From positions 62,001-126,000 of the forward strand of contig CALCYQ010000004.1 in assembly GCA_937906385.1 (NCBI GenBank): DNA of 64,000 nucleotides, written 5' to 3'. The notes below the pieces were generated by a model. That model saw only the letters and a program-made list of their open reading frames with translations, was not told where the DNA came from and did not search any database. Position 1 is the first letter of the stretch, and every line of letters starts with the position of its first letter. Shown here one piece after another: positions 15,129 through 23,319 of this stretch. Source of the stretch: an uncultured Candidatus Saccharibacteria bacterium. GTDB lineage: Bacteria > Patescibacteriota > Saccharimonadia > Saccharimonadales > Saccharimonadaceae. The translations under genes and the position numbers were made by a program.

Positions 15129-15902
15129 ATGAGTAAACGTCCACTTTTAAGCGTGCGCGATTTACATAAGGCTTACGGCAAACGCGACGCAAAATTTGAG
15201 GCTCTTCGCGGCATCAGCCTCGATATTTACGAGGGTGAATCAGTTGCTATTATCGGCAAGTCCGGCTCCGGAAAGTCCACCTTAATGCACTTATTGGCTT
15301 TGCTAGATAAACCAACCGAAGGTACTATTAAATTGTCCGGCAAAGATACTAGTAAGTTGCGCCAACGCAAACTTAATGAACTCCGCAATAAAGAATTTGG
15401 TTTTGTCTTCCAAAGTTTCTTTATGAATTCGAACGACACCGTGCTAAATAACGTAATTTTGCCGCTCAAAATCGCCGGCATCGGCTACCGCGAACGCCGT
15501 CGTCGCGCCATGGAAGCACTCAAAGTTGTCGAACTCGACGATAAGGCTAAAAATAAAGCCAACGATCTTTCCGGCGGCCAAAAACAGCGCGTCTGTATTG
15601 CTCGCGCCATTGTAAATAATCCAAAAATCGTCTTCGCCGATGAGCCAACCGGCAACCTCGACTCCGCCACTGGCGAGCGCATTGAAAAGTTATTATTCGG
15701 CCTCAACGAGAAGAAAGGTATCACACTAATCATCGTCACACACGACCAAGATTTAGCCGACAAATGTAATCGCCAAATCCATATCGCAGATGGGAAAATT
15801 TTCGAAGAAAGCATCCGCGAAGATTTTGATGGCGACGGCGACAATGATGGCATGCGCGATCAAAACAACATCCATCACATCGATATCGAGGAGGAAGATT
15901 AA
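15129..15902 (+). CDS. ABC transporter ATP-binding subunit, MacB/LolD type
   Basis: A 257-aa ATPase with Walker A GKSGSGKST (near residue 42), Q-loop FVFQSFF, signature LSGGQKQR (near 144), Walker B IVFADEPTGNLDS and the switch His in IVTHDQ. The LolD/MacB/FtsE class is indicated by the LIYAL-like LMHLLALLDKPTEG stretch and by the permease fused to it by overlap (TAATG). An acidic C-terminal tail with a DFDGDGDND stretch, about 30 residues, is unusual and resembles an EF-hand-like Asp repeat. Likely role: ATP-driven export or extraction of a peptide or lipid substrate with the next gene. Confidence 0.92.
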   Translation: MSKRPLLSVRDLHKAYGKRDAKFEALRGISLDIYEGESVAIIGKSGSGKSTLMHLLALLDKPTEGTIKLSGKDTSKLRQRKLNELRNKEFGFVFQSFFMNSNDTVLNNVILPLKIAGIGYRERRRRAMEALKVVELDDKAKNKANDLSGGQKQRVCIARAIVNNPKIVFADEPTGNLDSATGERIEKLLFGLNEKKGITLIIVTHDQDLADKCNRQIHIADGKIFEESIREDFDGDGDNDGMRDQNNIHHIDIEEED

Positions 15903-17212
15903 TGAAAATCTTAGACATCATCAAAGACGCCAATGCCAATTTACTACGCAATAAGCTCCGCAGCTTTCTGACGATTTTGGCCATTTTCATTGGGTCGTTT
16001 TCTATTATTTCCACTTCTGCCATTCAAGCTGGCGTGAATAACTTCATTGATAGTCAGGTCGACAGTTATGGCGGCGAAGGTTATCTCGCCGTCGTGTCAA
16101 AAGATTCCTTTGATGCACTTGAAGGCCTGCAGGGCGCCATGGGCAGCGGCAATAAGGAGCCGATTGAATATAATCCAGACAAAATCCAAACCGGCATGTC
16201 GCCAATCACCGAAGAGCAAATCGAAAAACTCAAGAAAATTGAGGGTATCGATGGCGACAGTATGGTCGAGCAAAAAACGCTCAGTATCACCTATGTCACT
16301 AGCGAAAAAACCGACAAAAAATATCTTATTTCCGCCGAAGCCCTGCCGCCCGGAAACGTCAACGTTGATGTCGTAGCGGGCGACCAGCTCGACTTACGTG
16401 CTGACGAGTACCAAATTCAGCTGGAGCAAAAATACGTCGACGCACTCGGCTACACAAATGAAAATATTGTCGGCGAAAAAATCCAACTCGTCGTACTAGA
16501 CGAATATACGCATGTCGAAAAAACTTTCGACGCAAAAGTTGTTGGCGTAATTGCGCCAGGTGTAGTCTCAATGGGACAGCAGTATACTAACAATAAACTC
16601 GCCGACGATATTTACGACGAAAACACAAAATACTATCCAGACGAAGTTAAGAATCAAACTTTTGCCGTCGCTGTTAATTTCGACTTCGAAAAATATTCCG
16701 CCGACGACATTAAAGAAAAGCTCGAAGATATCGGCCTTTCTGGTATGACCGTCGAAGATATCATTGGTACCATTAAAACCTTCTTCGACGTCATTCTGAC
16801 CGTCTTTAAGATTTTTGGCTTCATCGCTTTACTAGCCGCCGCTATCGGTATCATTAATACACTCTTCATGTCCGTCCAAGAACGCACGCGCGAAATTGGC
16901 CTCGACAAAGCCCTCGGCATGTCATCGCATCACGTCTTTATGAGCTTTAGCCTCGAAGCGATTTCGCTTGGCTTCTGGGGGTCAGTATTTGGCATCACGG
17001 TCTCTATGATTCTTGGCAATCTCGTCAACGCCGCATTCCATGCAGAAGGCGGTTTCCTTGAAGCATTCCCAACCTTCAATTTAGCCACTTACACCATACC
17101 AGACATCATCTCCGTCACAATTCTCATTATGATTATTGCATTCTTAGCCGGCACCTTGCCAGCGCGACGTGCCTCACATAAAAATCCAATCGACGCTTTG
17201 CGTTACGAATAA
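15902..17212 (+). CDS. MacB-like FtsX-family permease
   Basis: A 436-aa permease: one N-terminal membrane helix (residues about 20-40, ILAIFIGSFSIIS), a large extracytoplasmic MacB_PCD domain (about 45-290), then three C-terminal helices with the FtsX core (IINTLFMSVQERTREIGLDKALGM) and the closing motif GTLPARRASHKNPIDALRYE. This is the MacB topology. The start overlaps the ATPase stop, so the two proteins should be made together and form a 2+2 complex. Gram-positive-type members export antimicrobial peptides or act in envelope maintenance; the substrate is unknown. Confidence 0.92.
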   Translation: MKILDIIKDANANLLRNKLRSFLTILAIFIGSFSIISTSAIQAGVNNFIDSQVDSYGGEGYLAVVSKDSFDALEGLQGAMGSGNKEPIEYNPDKIQTGMSPITEEQIEKLKKIEGIDGDSMVEQKTLSITYVTSEKTDKKYLISAEALPPGNVNVDVVAGDQLDLRADEYQIQLEQKYVDALGYTNENIVGEKIQLVVLDEYTHVEKTFDAKVVGVIAPGVVSMGQQYTNNKLADDIYDENTKYYPDEVKNQTFAVAVNFDFEKYSADDIKEKLEDIGLSGMTVEDIIGTIKTFFDVILTVFKIFGFIALLAAAIGIINTLFMSVQERTREIGLDKALGMSSHHVFMSFSLEAISLGFWGSVFGITVSMILGNLVNAAFHAEGGFLEAFPTFNLATYTIPDIISVTILIMIIAFLAGTLPARRASHKNPIDALRYE

Positions 17213-17218
17213 AAAGCA

Positions 17219-17240
17219 CCCCCGCCATCCGGCGGGGGTT
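17219..17240 (+). terminator. Intrinsic terminator of the exporter operon
   Basis: A perfect 8-bp stem CCCCCGCC/GGCGGGGG with a 4-nt loop follows the permease stop; the T run is short (TTTAG), so efficiency may be modest. It directly precedes the convergent 64-aa gene. Confidence 0.75.
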
Positions 17241-17434
17241 TAGTAGCGGCGTATCCAACCCCACAACATAAAAACTATGAAAACCAACCATGCATACTGC
17301 TGAAGTCCAAACCAGCTCAATATCCAAGAGATTAGGCAGAAAACCAGCCAAGCAAAGAACACCGAGATAGTGAATTCTATCAACAGCGCAACAATACCCA
17401 AACAGAGCAGGGCAATCAAAAAGTTCACAACCAT
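17240..17434 (-). CDS. Small hydrophobic membrane protein (64 aa)
   Basis: A 64-aa protein almost entirely hydrophobic, with two membrane segments and a C-terminal WGWIRRY tail that would sit in the cytoplasm. Shine-Dalgarno GGAGG lies 7 nt upstream of the ATG. It follows the 85-aa membrane protein by 12 nt, so the two form a unit. No family recognised; the pair could be a small membrane complex or holin-like. Confidence 0.65.
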   Translation of the reverse strand: MVVNFLIALLCLGIVALLIEFTISVFFAWLVFCLISWILSWFGLQQYAWLVFIVFMLWGWIRRY

Positions 17435-17446
17435 CGCAACGCCTCC

Positions 17447-17704
17447 TTAGCCAGAAGTCGGATATTGCACAATGCATCCGATTCCAAACAGAAACAGAAT
17501 ACACATACCAATAAACGCAATCAGCAACACGAGTCCAATCTTGCGCAGAATTTCGTCACCAACTTGCTCCGAAATTGACGAACGATTAATGATTCCTGCG
17601 GCAATCAACCAGACCAGAATCGCAATAGTTTCATAGATTAGTAAGTTGAGGACGTAAACGCCAACATATGCTAGGCCGTGCAGCAACGGGGTAATCAGTT
17701 CCAT
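17447..17704 (-). CDS. Small membrane protein (85 aa)
   Basis: An 85-aa protein with two long hydrophobic segments (about 8-40 and 54-78) separated by a polar loop (NRSSISEQVGDEILRK). Strong AAGGAGG Shine-Dalgarno. A TAGAAT box about 45 nt upstream would give a short leader. It is the first gene of a pair with the 64-aa protein. The layout of two helix-rich small proteins is similar to holins or toxin-like membrane proteins, but nothing proves that. Confidence 0.65.
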   Translation of the reverse strand: MELITPLLHGLAYVGVYVLNLLIYETIAILVWLIAAGIINRSSISEQVGDEILRKIGLVLLIAFIGMCILFLFGIGCIVQYPTSG

Positions 17705-17775
17705 ACTTCCACCTCCTTAGAACAGCCGTGCCTCTGTATTATTCTAAAACAGTATCCATGTTTTGTCAAATATGC

Positions 17776-17781
17776 TAAAAT
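17776..17781 (+). promoter_or_regulatory. Extended -10 box, leaderless type
   Basis: TG-C-TAAAAT, 7 nt before the ATG at 17789; no Shine-Dalgarno in between. Confidence 0.7.
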
Positions 17782-17788
17782 TTAAACC

Positions 17789-18940
17789 ATGCAAGCAACC
17801 ATTGAAAAACTTGTTCCTGGCGGCCAAGGCCTCGCCACTTTGGAAAACGGCAAAAAAGCCTTCATTTGGAACGCCTTACCACTTGAGACTGTCGAATTCG
17901 AAATCACGAAAGATAAGCGTAGCTACTGCGAGGGTATCGCAACGAAGATCCTCCAGCCAATTAGCGAACGCGTCGAACCACGCGATGCTTGTTATCTCGC
18001 CACTAGTCCTTGGCAAATTATGGATTGGGATACCGAACTTGGTGCTAAAACAATGCTTGTCGAAGAATGCTTCGCTCAGCAACACCTACATTCACTAGTA
18101 GAACCAACTGTCACTGACGAAAAAGAATTTTTCTACCGCAATAAAATGGAATATTCGCTTTATTGGAGCCATGATGATAGTCAAATCCATCTTGCCTTCC
18201 ATACGCGCGGCACTCATCGCAAAGAGCCTATTTCGCAGAGTTCACTTGAACGTCCAGAAATTTTCGCCGCCGCCCAAAAAATCGTCGACCAGCTTAATGC
18301 CCAGCACGCCGAAGCGCGCACTTATCAGTCGCTCCTCATGCGCTGCGATCAAAACGGCCACACTTCGGGCGACCTATTCACGAACGGCAAATCGCACCCG
18401 CAAATGGCGCCACTTAGCGATACGCTTTGCGGCTATCAATATAATTATTCGCCAAACGGCTTTTTCCAAATTAATCTACCCGTTTACGAAAAAGTCTTAC
18501 AAACTATTCGGCCGCTAATCGCCACAGAAAAAGTTCTCGACTTATATGCTGGCGTGGGGAGCATCGGGCTCTCTGTCGCGCGCGACAAAGATCTCACACT
18601 CGTTGAAGTTAACGGCGCCGCCTTTACCGAAATGCAAAATAACGCCGCCGGCACCAACGCCAAATGCATCCTCGCAAAATCTGAAGACGTCACTGAATAT
18701 ATCACCCCGGATTGCACAATTATTCTCGATCCACCACGCGCCGGCTGCGACGTAAAACTCATCAAAAAGCTCCTCGAAGTCCAGCCTGCCATGGTTATCT
18801 ACCTCAGCTGCAACCCAATCACTCAAGCGCGCGACATCGCCGCTATGCAAGATAAATATTTCATCGACCAACTTCAACCATTTAACTTCTTTCCGCGCAC
18901 GCCACATATCGAAAATCTTGCAATTTTACGTAAAGTGTGA
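17789..18940 (+). CDS. RNA m5U methyltransferase, RlmD/TrmA family
   Basis: A 383-aa SAM-dependent uridine-C5 methyltransferase acting on rRNA or tRNA. A TRAM-like N-terminus (VPGGQGLATLENGKKAFIW) precedes the catalytic domain: SPNGFFQIN, SAM loop LDLYAGVGSIGLSVA, DPPRAGCD, the nucleophile Cys in YLSCNP, and the closing FPRTPHIENLAIL with the base Glu. In RlmD the region around residues 65-90 carries Cys ligands for a 4Fe-4S cluster; here it reads RDACYLATSPWQIMDWD with one Cys, so the cluster is probably lost. Which uridine is modified is unknown. Confidence 0.88.
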   Translation: MQATIEKLVPGGQGLATLENGKKAFIWNALPLETVEFEITKDKRSYCEGIATKILQPISERVEPRDACYLATSPWQIMDWDTELGAKTMLVEECFAQQHLHSLVEPTVTDEKEFFYRNKMEYSLYWSHDDSQIHLAFHTRGTHRKEPISQSSLERPEIFAAAQKIVDQLNAQHAEARTYQSLLMRCDQNGHTSGDLFTNGKSHPQMAPLSDTLCGYQYNYSPNGFFQINLPVYEKVLQTIRPLIATEKVLDLYAGVGSIGLSVARDKDLTLVEVNGAAFTEMQNNAAGTNAKCILAKSEDVTEYITPDCTIILDPPRAGCDVKLIKKLLEVQPAMVIYLSCNPITQARDIAAMQDKYFIDQLQPFNFFPRTPHIENLAILRKV

Positions 18941-18941
18941 T

Positions 18942-19008
18942 ATAATATAAAGATGTGGTTCACTGGCCGCCCTCGGCCGTAATCTGTACCTTGAAGGAGG
19001 CTGGTTAG
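18942..19008 (+). promoter_or_regulatory. Promoter and structured leader of the 140-aa gene
   Basis: A TATAAT box lies right after the methyltransferase stop; the leader of about 55 nt has a hairpin (GGCCGCCCTCGGCC) and then a strong GAAGGAGG Shine-Dalgarno before the ATG. This is a leader-plus-SD design, unlike most neighbouring genes. Confidence 0.6.
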
Positions 19009-19431
19009 ATGTATACCTTATCATATCTCATTCCTGCAGTTAGTGGCATTTTTCAACTCGCCATGGATGAACTTCCAAAAGAAGACGCCCAACTTTACAA
19101 AAACTATCTCGAAAATCATCATTACACCGACTGTTTCGGCATTCTTACTACGCACGATAGTAGCCATTATGATCTCGTCGAAATCGGTCCGTACGACGAG
19201 CTCATGGGCGATTTAGCCAAATACGTCGCCGACGAAGCAGAAGAAGCATCAGTGGTCAATTGCGAAGGGAAAAACGCGGGCAAACTCGAAGCGCGCATAG
19301 AGAATGAACGCGCTTTCAACAATGCCATGCATTGCCGTGGTCGCATCAGCGACTTAGTCGTTTATTCAACCGACAGCGACAATCTATTGCAAGTAATCTA
19401 TCAGACAACCTACTCGTACGCCACCCCATAA
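19009..19431 (+). CDS. Unknown soluble protein (140 aa)
   Basis: A 140-aa protein, acidic, no signal or membrane segment; HDSSHYDLVEIGPYDELMGDLAKYVADEAEE suggests an alpha/beta fold, and the C-terminus ends in a Tyr/Thr-rich strand. I do not recognise the family. Good Shine-Dalgarno. The terminator stem overlaps its stop codon region, so the gene is a single-gene unit. Confidence 0.65.
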   Translation: MYTLSYLIPAVSGIFQLAMDELPKEDAQLYKNYLENHHYTDCFGILTTHDSSHYDLVEIGPYDELMGDLAKYVADEAEEASVVNCEGKNAGKLEARIENERAFNNAMHCRGRISDLVVYSTDSDNLLQVIYQTTYSYATP

Positions 19432-19446
19432 GTGGGTGGCTTTTTC
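19420..19446 (+). terminator. Intrinsic terminator
   Basis: The stem GCCACCC/GGGTGGC (loop CATAAGT) is followed by TTTTTC. It overlaps the end of the 140-aa gene. Confidence 0.88.
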
Positions 19447-19541
19447 TTGACTATTTTGGAAAACTGTGCTGTAATATAGAGAACAATGTCATGAGTCTAC
19501 TTTTTGTTGACGCGCATAGATCTTTAAAAGGAGGAATTGCT

Positions 19542-20429
19542 ATGAAATATGCGATCTTTACCGACTCTACCAGCGACCTAACGCTCGAGGAACGCCAATC
19601 CTACGGAATTTGGCCCATGATATACGAGCAAATCATCACCTATGACGGCAGCGACATTGCCGTCGACAACCCCGCCGAATTCTATCGGCATTTGGAAAAT
19701 GGCGACTACAAGCCTGGACCACTGCGGACTTCGTCTGGCAGTTTCGGCGCCGCCGCCAAAGTTATTGACGACATTATCGCGAAGACCGACGAAGACGTCG
19801 CCATCGTTTACGCCGGCATTTCGCCATACATGTCTTCCGGCTCCGTCCAGACCGTTCGCCTGACACTCGACGAATATGCCGAACGTTACCCCAAGCGCAA
19901 GTTCATTTACGTCGACACGCAATGTATTAGTAATGGCCTTGGCACCTATCTGCAATATCTTGCTAAATACGGCGGTGACGACATTGCCACCTATGGCCAG
20001 CAACTCGGCAAACATATCGTGCATCTTTTCACGGAAAGCAATCTAAATTTTAGCGCCCAGAGTGGGCGTTATAATCTAATTCAGCGCATTGCCATGATGA
20101 TGATGTCGATTACGCATTTGAGTCCGTGGATGTATTTTCCGTCCGACGACAAGCTATCGATGGATGGTCGCATCCGCCGTGGCGACAAGATTTTGCACGA
20201 GTGGGCCGACTATTACGCTGAGCACGTCGCCGACGATAACGAATTCGTCCGCATCGGCTATGGCGGCACCAAGTCGCAGGAGCGTGCCGAAAAATTCATT
20301 CGGATCCTCGAGAACAAAACCGGCATCACGCGCGACAAAATCCAGCTGGCTTACGTCAGCCCAATCGTGGGCGCCCATACCGGCGACACTGTTCTTAGCT
20401 TTTTCTTCAAGCAGCGCGACGAGCGCTAA
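19542..20429 (+). CDS. DegV-family fatty-acid-binding protein
   Basis: The start at the ATG after AAAAGGAGG gives 295 aa; the longer frame from 19332 overlaps the upstream terminator and is not likely. DegV folds bind a free fatty acid and, as FakB, present it to FakA kinase for phosphorylation. Visible: IFTDSTSDLTLEE at the N-terminus, LRTSSGSFGAA (a TSxxS-type carboxylate site), DTQCISNGLG, and the C-terminal HTGDTVLSFFF, close to the usual HTGPG. No FakA is in the window. In a CPR cell lacking fatty-acid synthesis this would suit capture of host lipids; that is inference. Confidence 0.88.
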   Translation: MKYAIFTDSTSDLTLEERQSYGIWPMIYEQIITYDGSDIAVDNPAEFYRHLENGDYKPGPLRTSSGSFGAAAKVIDDIIAKTDEDVAIVYAGISPYMSSGSVQTVRLTLDEYAERYPKRKFIYVDTQCISNGLGTYLQYLAKYGGDDIATYGQQLGKHIVHLFTESNLNFSAQSGRYNLIQRIAMMMMSITHLSPWMYFPSDDKLSMDGRIRRGDKILHEWADYYAEHVADDNEFVRIGYGGTKSQERAEKFIRILENKTGITRDKIQLAYVSPIVGAHTGDTVLSFFFKQRDER

Positions 20430-20433
20430 CCTT

Positions 20434-20459
20434 AGCCACCTCTCTGGAGGTGGCTTTTT
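20434..20459 (+). terminator. Intrinsic terminator after degV
   Basis: The 9-bp stem AGCCACCTC/GAGGTGGCT ends in a T run. A near-identical hairpin follows gltX at 53789-53815. Confidence 0.9.
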
Positions 20460-20486
20460 CTAACATAATCGTGATACACTTAAGAA

Positions 20487-21272
20487 ATGAAAGTTTCTAT
20501 TTTAGGTGCCGGCGCTTTTGGGCAAGCCCTCGGCAAAATTCTTACGGACAACCAGCACCAAATTTCTTATTACGACCCGCAATTATTCCCAGATATTAAT
20601 ATCGACGCCGCCACTTACCAAGCTGACGCTATCGTCATCGCGATTCCATCCGCTTTTATTCCAGATTTTCTCGCCGCTTATCCAGATCGCCTCAAAAAAG
20701 TTCCAACCATCTGCGCCACCAAAGGCCTCTTAAATGCCAACGCTTTCGCTGAATTTACTCAGTTTTCTGCTATTTCCGGTCCAGGTTTCGCCAAAGAAAT
20801 CGTCGACGGCAAACCTTGCACGATGACCGCCTCCGCACCATTTGCAATGGGGTTGTTGCAAAACGAACAAATCTCTATCGAACTGCACGAGGATTTGGCT
20901 GGCATCCTACTTTGTGGCTCATTGAAAAACATCTATGCTATCGGCGCCGGCTATCATAGCGATTCCACCAGCGACATTGCCATGTTTATTCAACACGCAC
21001 ATTTCGAAATGAAGAAATACCTTGCCGATCACGGCGCCGACCCAGAAACCGCCGAATGCGCCTGCGGCCTCGGCGACCTAATTCTCACTTGTAGCAATGA
21101 TGCGTCGCGCAATTACACTTGCGGAAAACGCTTACGCGAAGGTAAAATAATATCAGAAATCATTGACGAGCTAAAGACCATCGAAGGCCTTTCCGCCCTC
21201 GAGAAAGTAGACACCGACAATTACTTGGTGCTACGCGAAATTAAAGATCTCGTTAATCATAGCCAACAATAA
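20487..21272 (+). CDS. gpsA: NAD(P)H-dependent glycerol-3-phosphate dehydrogenase, short form
   Basis: GpsA reduces dihydroxyacetone phosphate to sn-glycerol-3-phosphate, the phospholipid backbone. The 261-aa protein has the N-terminal Rossmann loop GAGAFGQAL, CATKGLL, SGPGFAKEI and the catalytic-domain helices LCGSLKNIYAIGAGYH (with the catalytic Lys), ECACGLGDLILTC and RNYTCGKRL. It is about 70 residues shorter than typical GpsA, mainly through compact loops. A TGATACACT extended -10 ends 6 nt before the ATG, so translation is probably leaderless. Confidence 0.9.
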   Translation: MKVSILGAGAFGQALGKILTDNQHQISYYDPQLFPDINIDAATYQADAIVIAIPSAFIPDFLAAYPDRLKKVPTICATKGLLNANAFAEFTQFSAISGPGFAKEIVDGKPCTMTASAPFAMGLLQNEQISIELHEDLAGILLCGSLKNIYAIGAGYHSDSTSDIAMFIQHAHFEMKKYLADHGADPETAECACGLGDLILTCSNDASRNYTCGKRLREGKIISEIIDELKTIEGLSALEKVDTDNYLVLREIKDLVNHSQQ

Positions 21273-21298
21273 CATCGATAAAAAGGGAAAGGGCATCA

Positions 21299-21862
21299 AT
21301 GGCTAAAGCAAAAAAGACCACTAAAACTAAAAAGAGCAGCACGAGCGGCGCTTCAAAACAAAAGCTCATCAATGAATCGAATTCGCATAAAGCACTCGCG
21401 CTAATATTCTTCGGTGTCGCAATATTTTGTATCGCCATCGTGAGCCTAGCATTATTACCAAACAAAACCAAGCCTGTCGACAAATCATTCGATAGTCTTC
21501 AATACGACATTATCGTCGAGAAGCATCGCTACGAATATGAAGGTTGGAATCCAGAAGAAGTCCCAGTAGGCGGCTATTCCACTAATTATTATTACACCGT
21601 AATTAACTCCGAACTACACGAAAAATATACAATTATCTACCAAGACGTATGGTCGGTTCATAACGAGCGCGGCGACATTGATACAATCACAGTAACCACC
21701 GAAGTCGTCAGTGACGAAGATATTGACCTATACATCGAGAAGTATGGCAAGCAAGACCATTTATTAAGTGTGAAAGATTTCTTTGAGGCCGACGTCAAGG
21801 AGGAATATCTCATCAAAGGTACCAACGACTACGAAGAATACATGAAAGAAAAAGAATCTTAA
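21299..21862 (+). CDS. Single-pass membrane protein of unknown function
   Basis: A 187-aa protein with a Lys/Thr/Ser-rich cytoplasmic N-terminus (about 30 residues), one membrane helix (about 33-57) and a Tyr- and acid-rich extracytoplasmic domain. I do not recognise the family. A GGGAAAGGG site precedes the ATG, 26 nt after gpsA, so it may be co-transcribed with gpsA. Confidence 0.65.
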   Translation: MAKAKKTTKTKKSSTSGASKQKLINESNSHKALALIFFGVAIFCIAIVSLALLPNKTKPVDKSFDSLQYDIIVEKHRYEYEGWNPEEVPVGGYSTNYYYTVINSELHEKYTIIYQDVWSVHNERGDIDTITVTTEVVSDEDIDLYIEKYGKQDHLLSVKDFFEADVKEEYLIKGTNDYEEYMKEKES

Positions 21863-21873
21863 TAGAATCTTTT

Positions 21874-21902
21874 AAAAATACCCCCAACGGGGGTATTTTT
21901 TA
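21874..21902. terminator. Bidirectional intrinsic terminator
   Basis: A stem AAAATACCCCC/GGGGGTATTTT with A and T runs on both sides serves the 187-aa gene and the convergent HAD-DraG gene. Confidence 0.9.
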
Positions 21903-23303
21903 TTCGAAATAGCCTTTATTCCGATCTTCTTCGAAACGCGTCGCAAGAATCGGACATTCTTTCATCGCGTGTAACTGTTCCGCGCGTTCACGAATCGTTT
22001 TTTCGCGTCCAATTTTCTTGCGCCATAATTCCGGAATCTGTTGATAACCATAAAATGCACCGGCAAGTTGACCATAAATTGCACCATTTGTATCCGCATC
22101 GCCACCTAGAGCTAGTACTCTCATCATGCCATCTTCAAACCCATCCGCATTCGTAAACCCCCACAAAGCAATCGTCAACGCATCCACTGTATATCCGCCT
22201 AAATCACGCAAGCCGAAACCATTGTCGCCAATCAAGCGATGCATATTTTCGCCAACTTCCTCGTAGCTATCTTTTAAATCGGGGGTTACATAATCGAAGC
22301 ACTCTTCAATTATTAATTCCTTCTCAATGCCATTCAGAGCCATATAAAGCGCTGCGCCGAATATTTCCGCCGTTATTTCTACCATCAATGAGTTATGCGT
22401 TTCACGCGCCGATATGCGCGCCAATTCTACCGCCTCTTCAATCGACGCATTATCACGTGCAATTACAGCTGGCGCTAAACGCATAATTCCGCCATTGCCG
22501 GCCGACTTCGTTTTTGGTTCATTTGCTTTGATAACTGGATACTCTTCAAATTGCGATATCGTCCGGTCGGTCTGGATGCCGATACCGAAGCCGCCATTTA
22601 CGAGTGAGTTTAATCCTTTATCGCGCCATAGTAGATATTTTGTCATCACGCTATACGAATCATAACCGCCTTTTTCGAGCAATGAATCCGCTAGACAAAG
22701 CGCCATCGAGGTATCATCCGACCATAAACCGAAAATCCCACGATACGGCGGCATAGTCCGAATCGTATCTAAGCTCTTCTCGATATCTTGCGATACCCAG
22801 CCAAATTCAATTGGCACTCCTAGCACATCGCCAACCGCTAATCCTACCAAGGCACCACGCGCACGGTCGGTCGCTTCGTCAACTTCCGGAATCACTTCTA
22901 TGCGTGACTTAATTTCCGCGAGTGCCTTTCGCGCCATTTGCGGGTCGCGTAAGTCCATCAAGAAATGCCCATCCAGCGCATTATGCTGTTTTAATACTTC
23001 TTTTTCGGACTGCCACAAGTCATCATCTAGCCAGATAAAATCTTCATTAAAATCTATCGCGTCAGTTTTTAGCGTTCCCCAATATGTTGGCTGAATTTCC
23101 ACATCCATACGATTAAGCAAATCATCATCAAACACGCTCGTAAGCGCACGGCGCGTGTTATTTACGCCACCTTTACAATGCGTTGTTAGCCAGTAGACAT
23201 GACCAGGGAAATTATCCAATATAAAAGTCATTAACTCCGCTAGATCTCCGATTGGCGACTCAACGCCACGAAACACCCCATCAATGTCCAGGTAGATATT
23301 CAT
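21900..23303 (-). CDS. HAD-like domain fused to ADP-ribosylglycohydrolase (DraG)
   Basis: A start at MNIYLDIDGV is chosen because TTTAAT ends 6 nt upstream and the longer frame (to 23351) runs into the helicase gene on the other strand. The product is 467 aa. Residues 1-140 form a small HAD-like domain (LDIDGV, WLTTHC, late IWLDDDL). Residues about 150-450 form a DraG-type ADP-ribosylglycohydrolase: GDVLGVPIEFGW, LWSDDTSMAL (metal site), GNGGIMRLAP and GGDADTNGAIYG (metal site). DraG enzymes remove ADP-ribose from proteins, nucleic acids or small molecules using two Mg2+. The fusion suggests linked hydrolysis of ADP-ribose and a phosphate ester. Confidence 0.85.
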   Translation of the reverse strand: MNIYLDIDGVFRGVESPIGDLAELMTFILDNFPGHVYWLTTHCKGGVNNTRRALTSVFDDDLLNRMDVEIQPTYWGTLKTDAIDFNEDFIWLDDDLWQSEKEVLKQHNALDGHFLMDLRDPQMARKALAEIKSRIEVIPEVDEATDRARGALVGLAVGDVLGVPIEFGWVSQDIEKSLDTIRTMPPYRGIFGLWSDDTSMALCLADSLLEKGGYDSYSVMTKYLLWRDKGLNSLVNGGFGIGIQTDRTISQFEEYPVIKANEPKTKSAGNGGIMRLAPAVIARDNASIEEAVELARISARETHNSLMVEITAEIFGAALYMALNGIEKELIIEECFDYVTPDLKDSYEEVGENMHRLIGDNGFGLRDLGGYTVDALTIALWGFTNADGFEDGMMRVLALGGDADTNGAIYGQLAGAFYGYQQIPELWRKKIGREKTIRERAEQLHAMKECPILATRFEEDRNKGYFE

Positions 23304-23305
23304 AG

Positions 23306-23311
23306 TATAAT
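23306..23311 (+). promoter_or_regulatory. -10 box shared within an 8-16 bp divergent start region
   Basis: TATAAT ends 8 nt before the helicase ATG at 23320, while the DraG gene starts at 23303 on the other strand. The two starts are only 16 bp apart. Confidence 0.6.
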
Positions 23312-23319
23312 TAAAGCAT

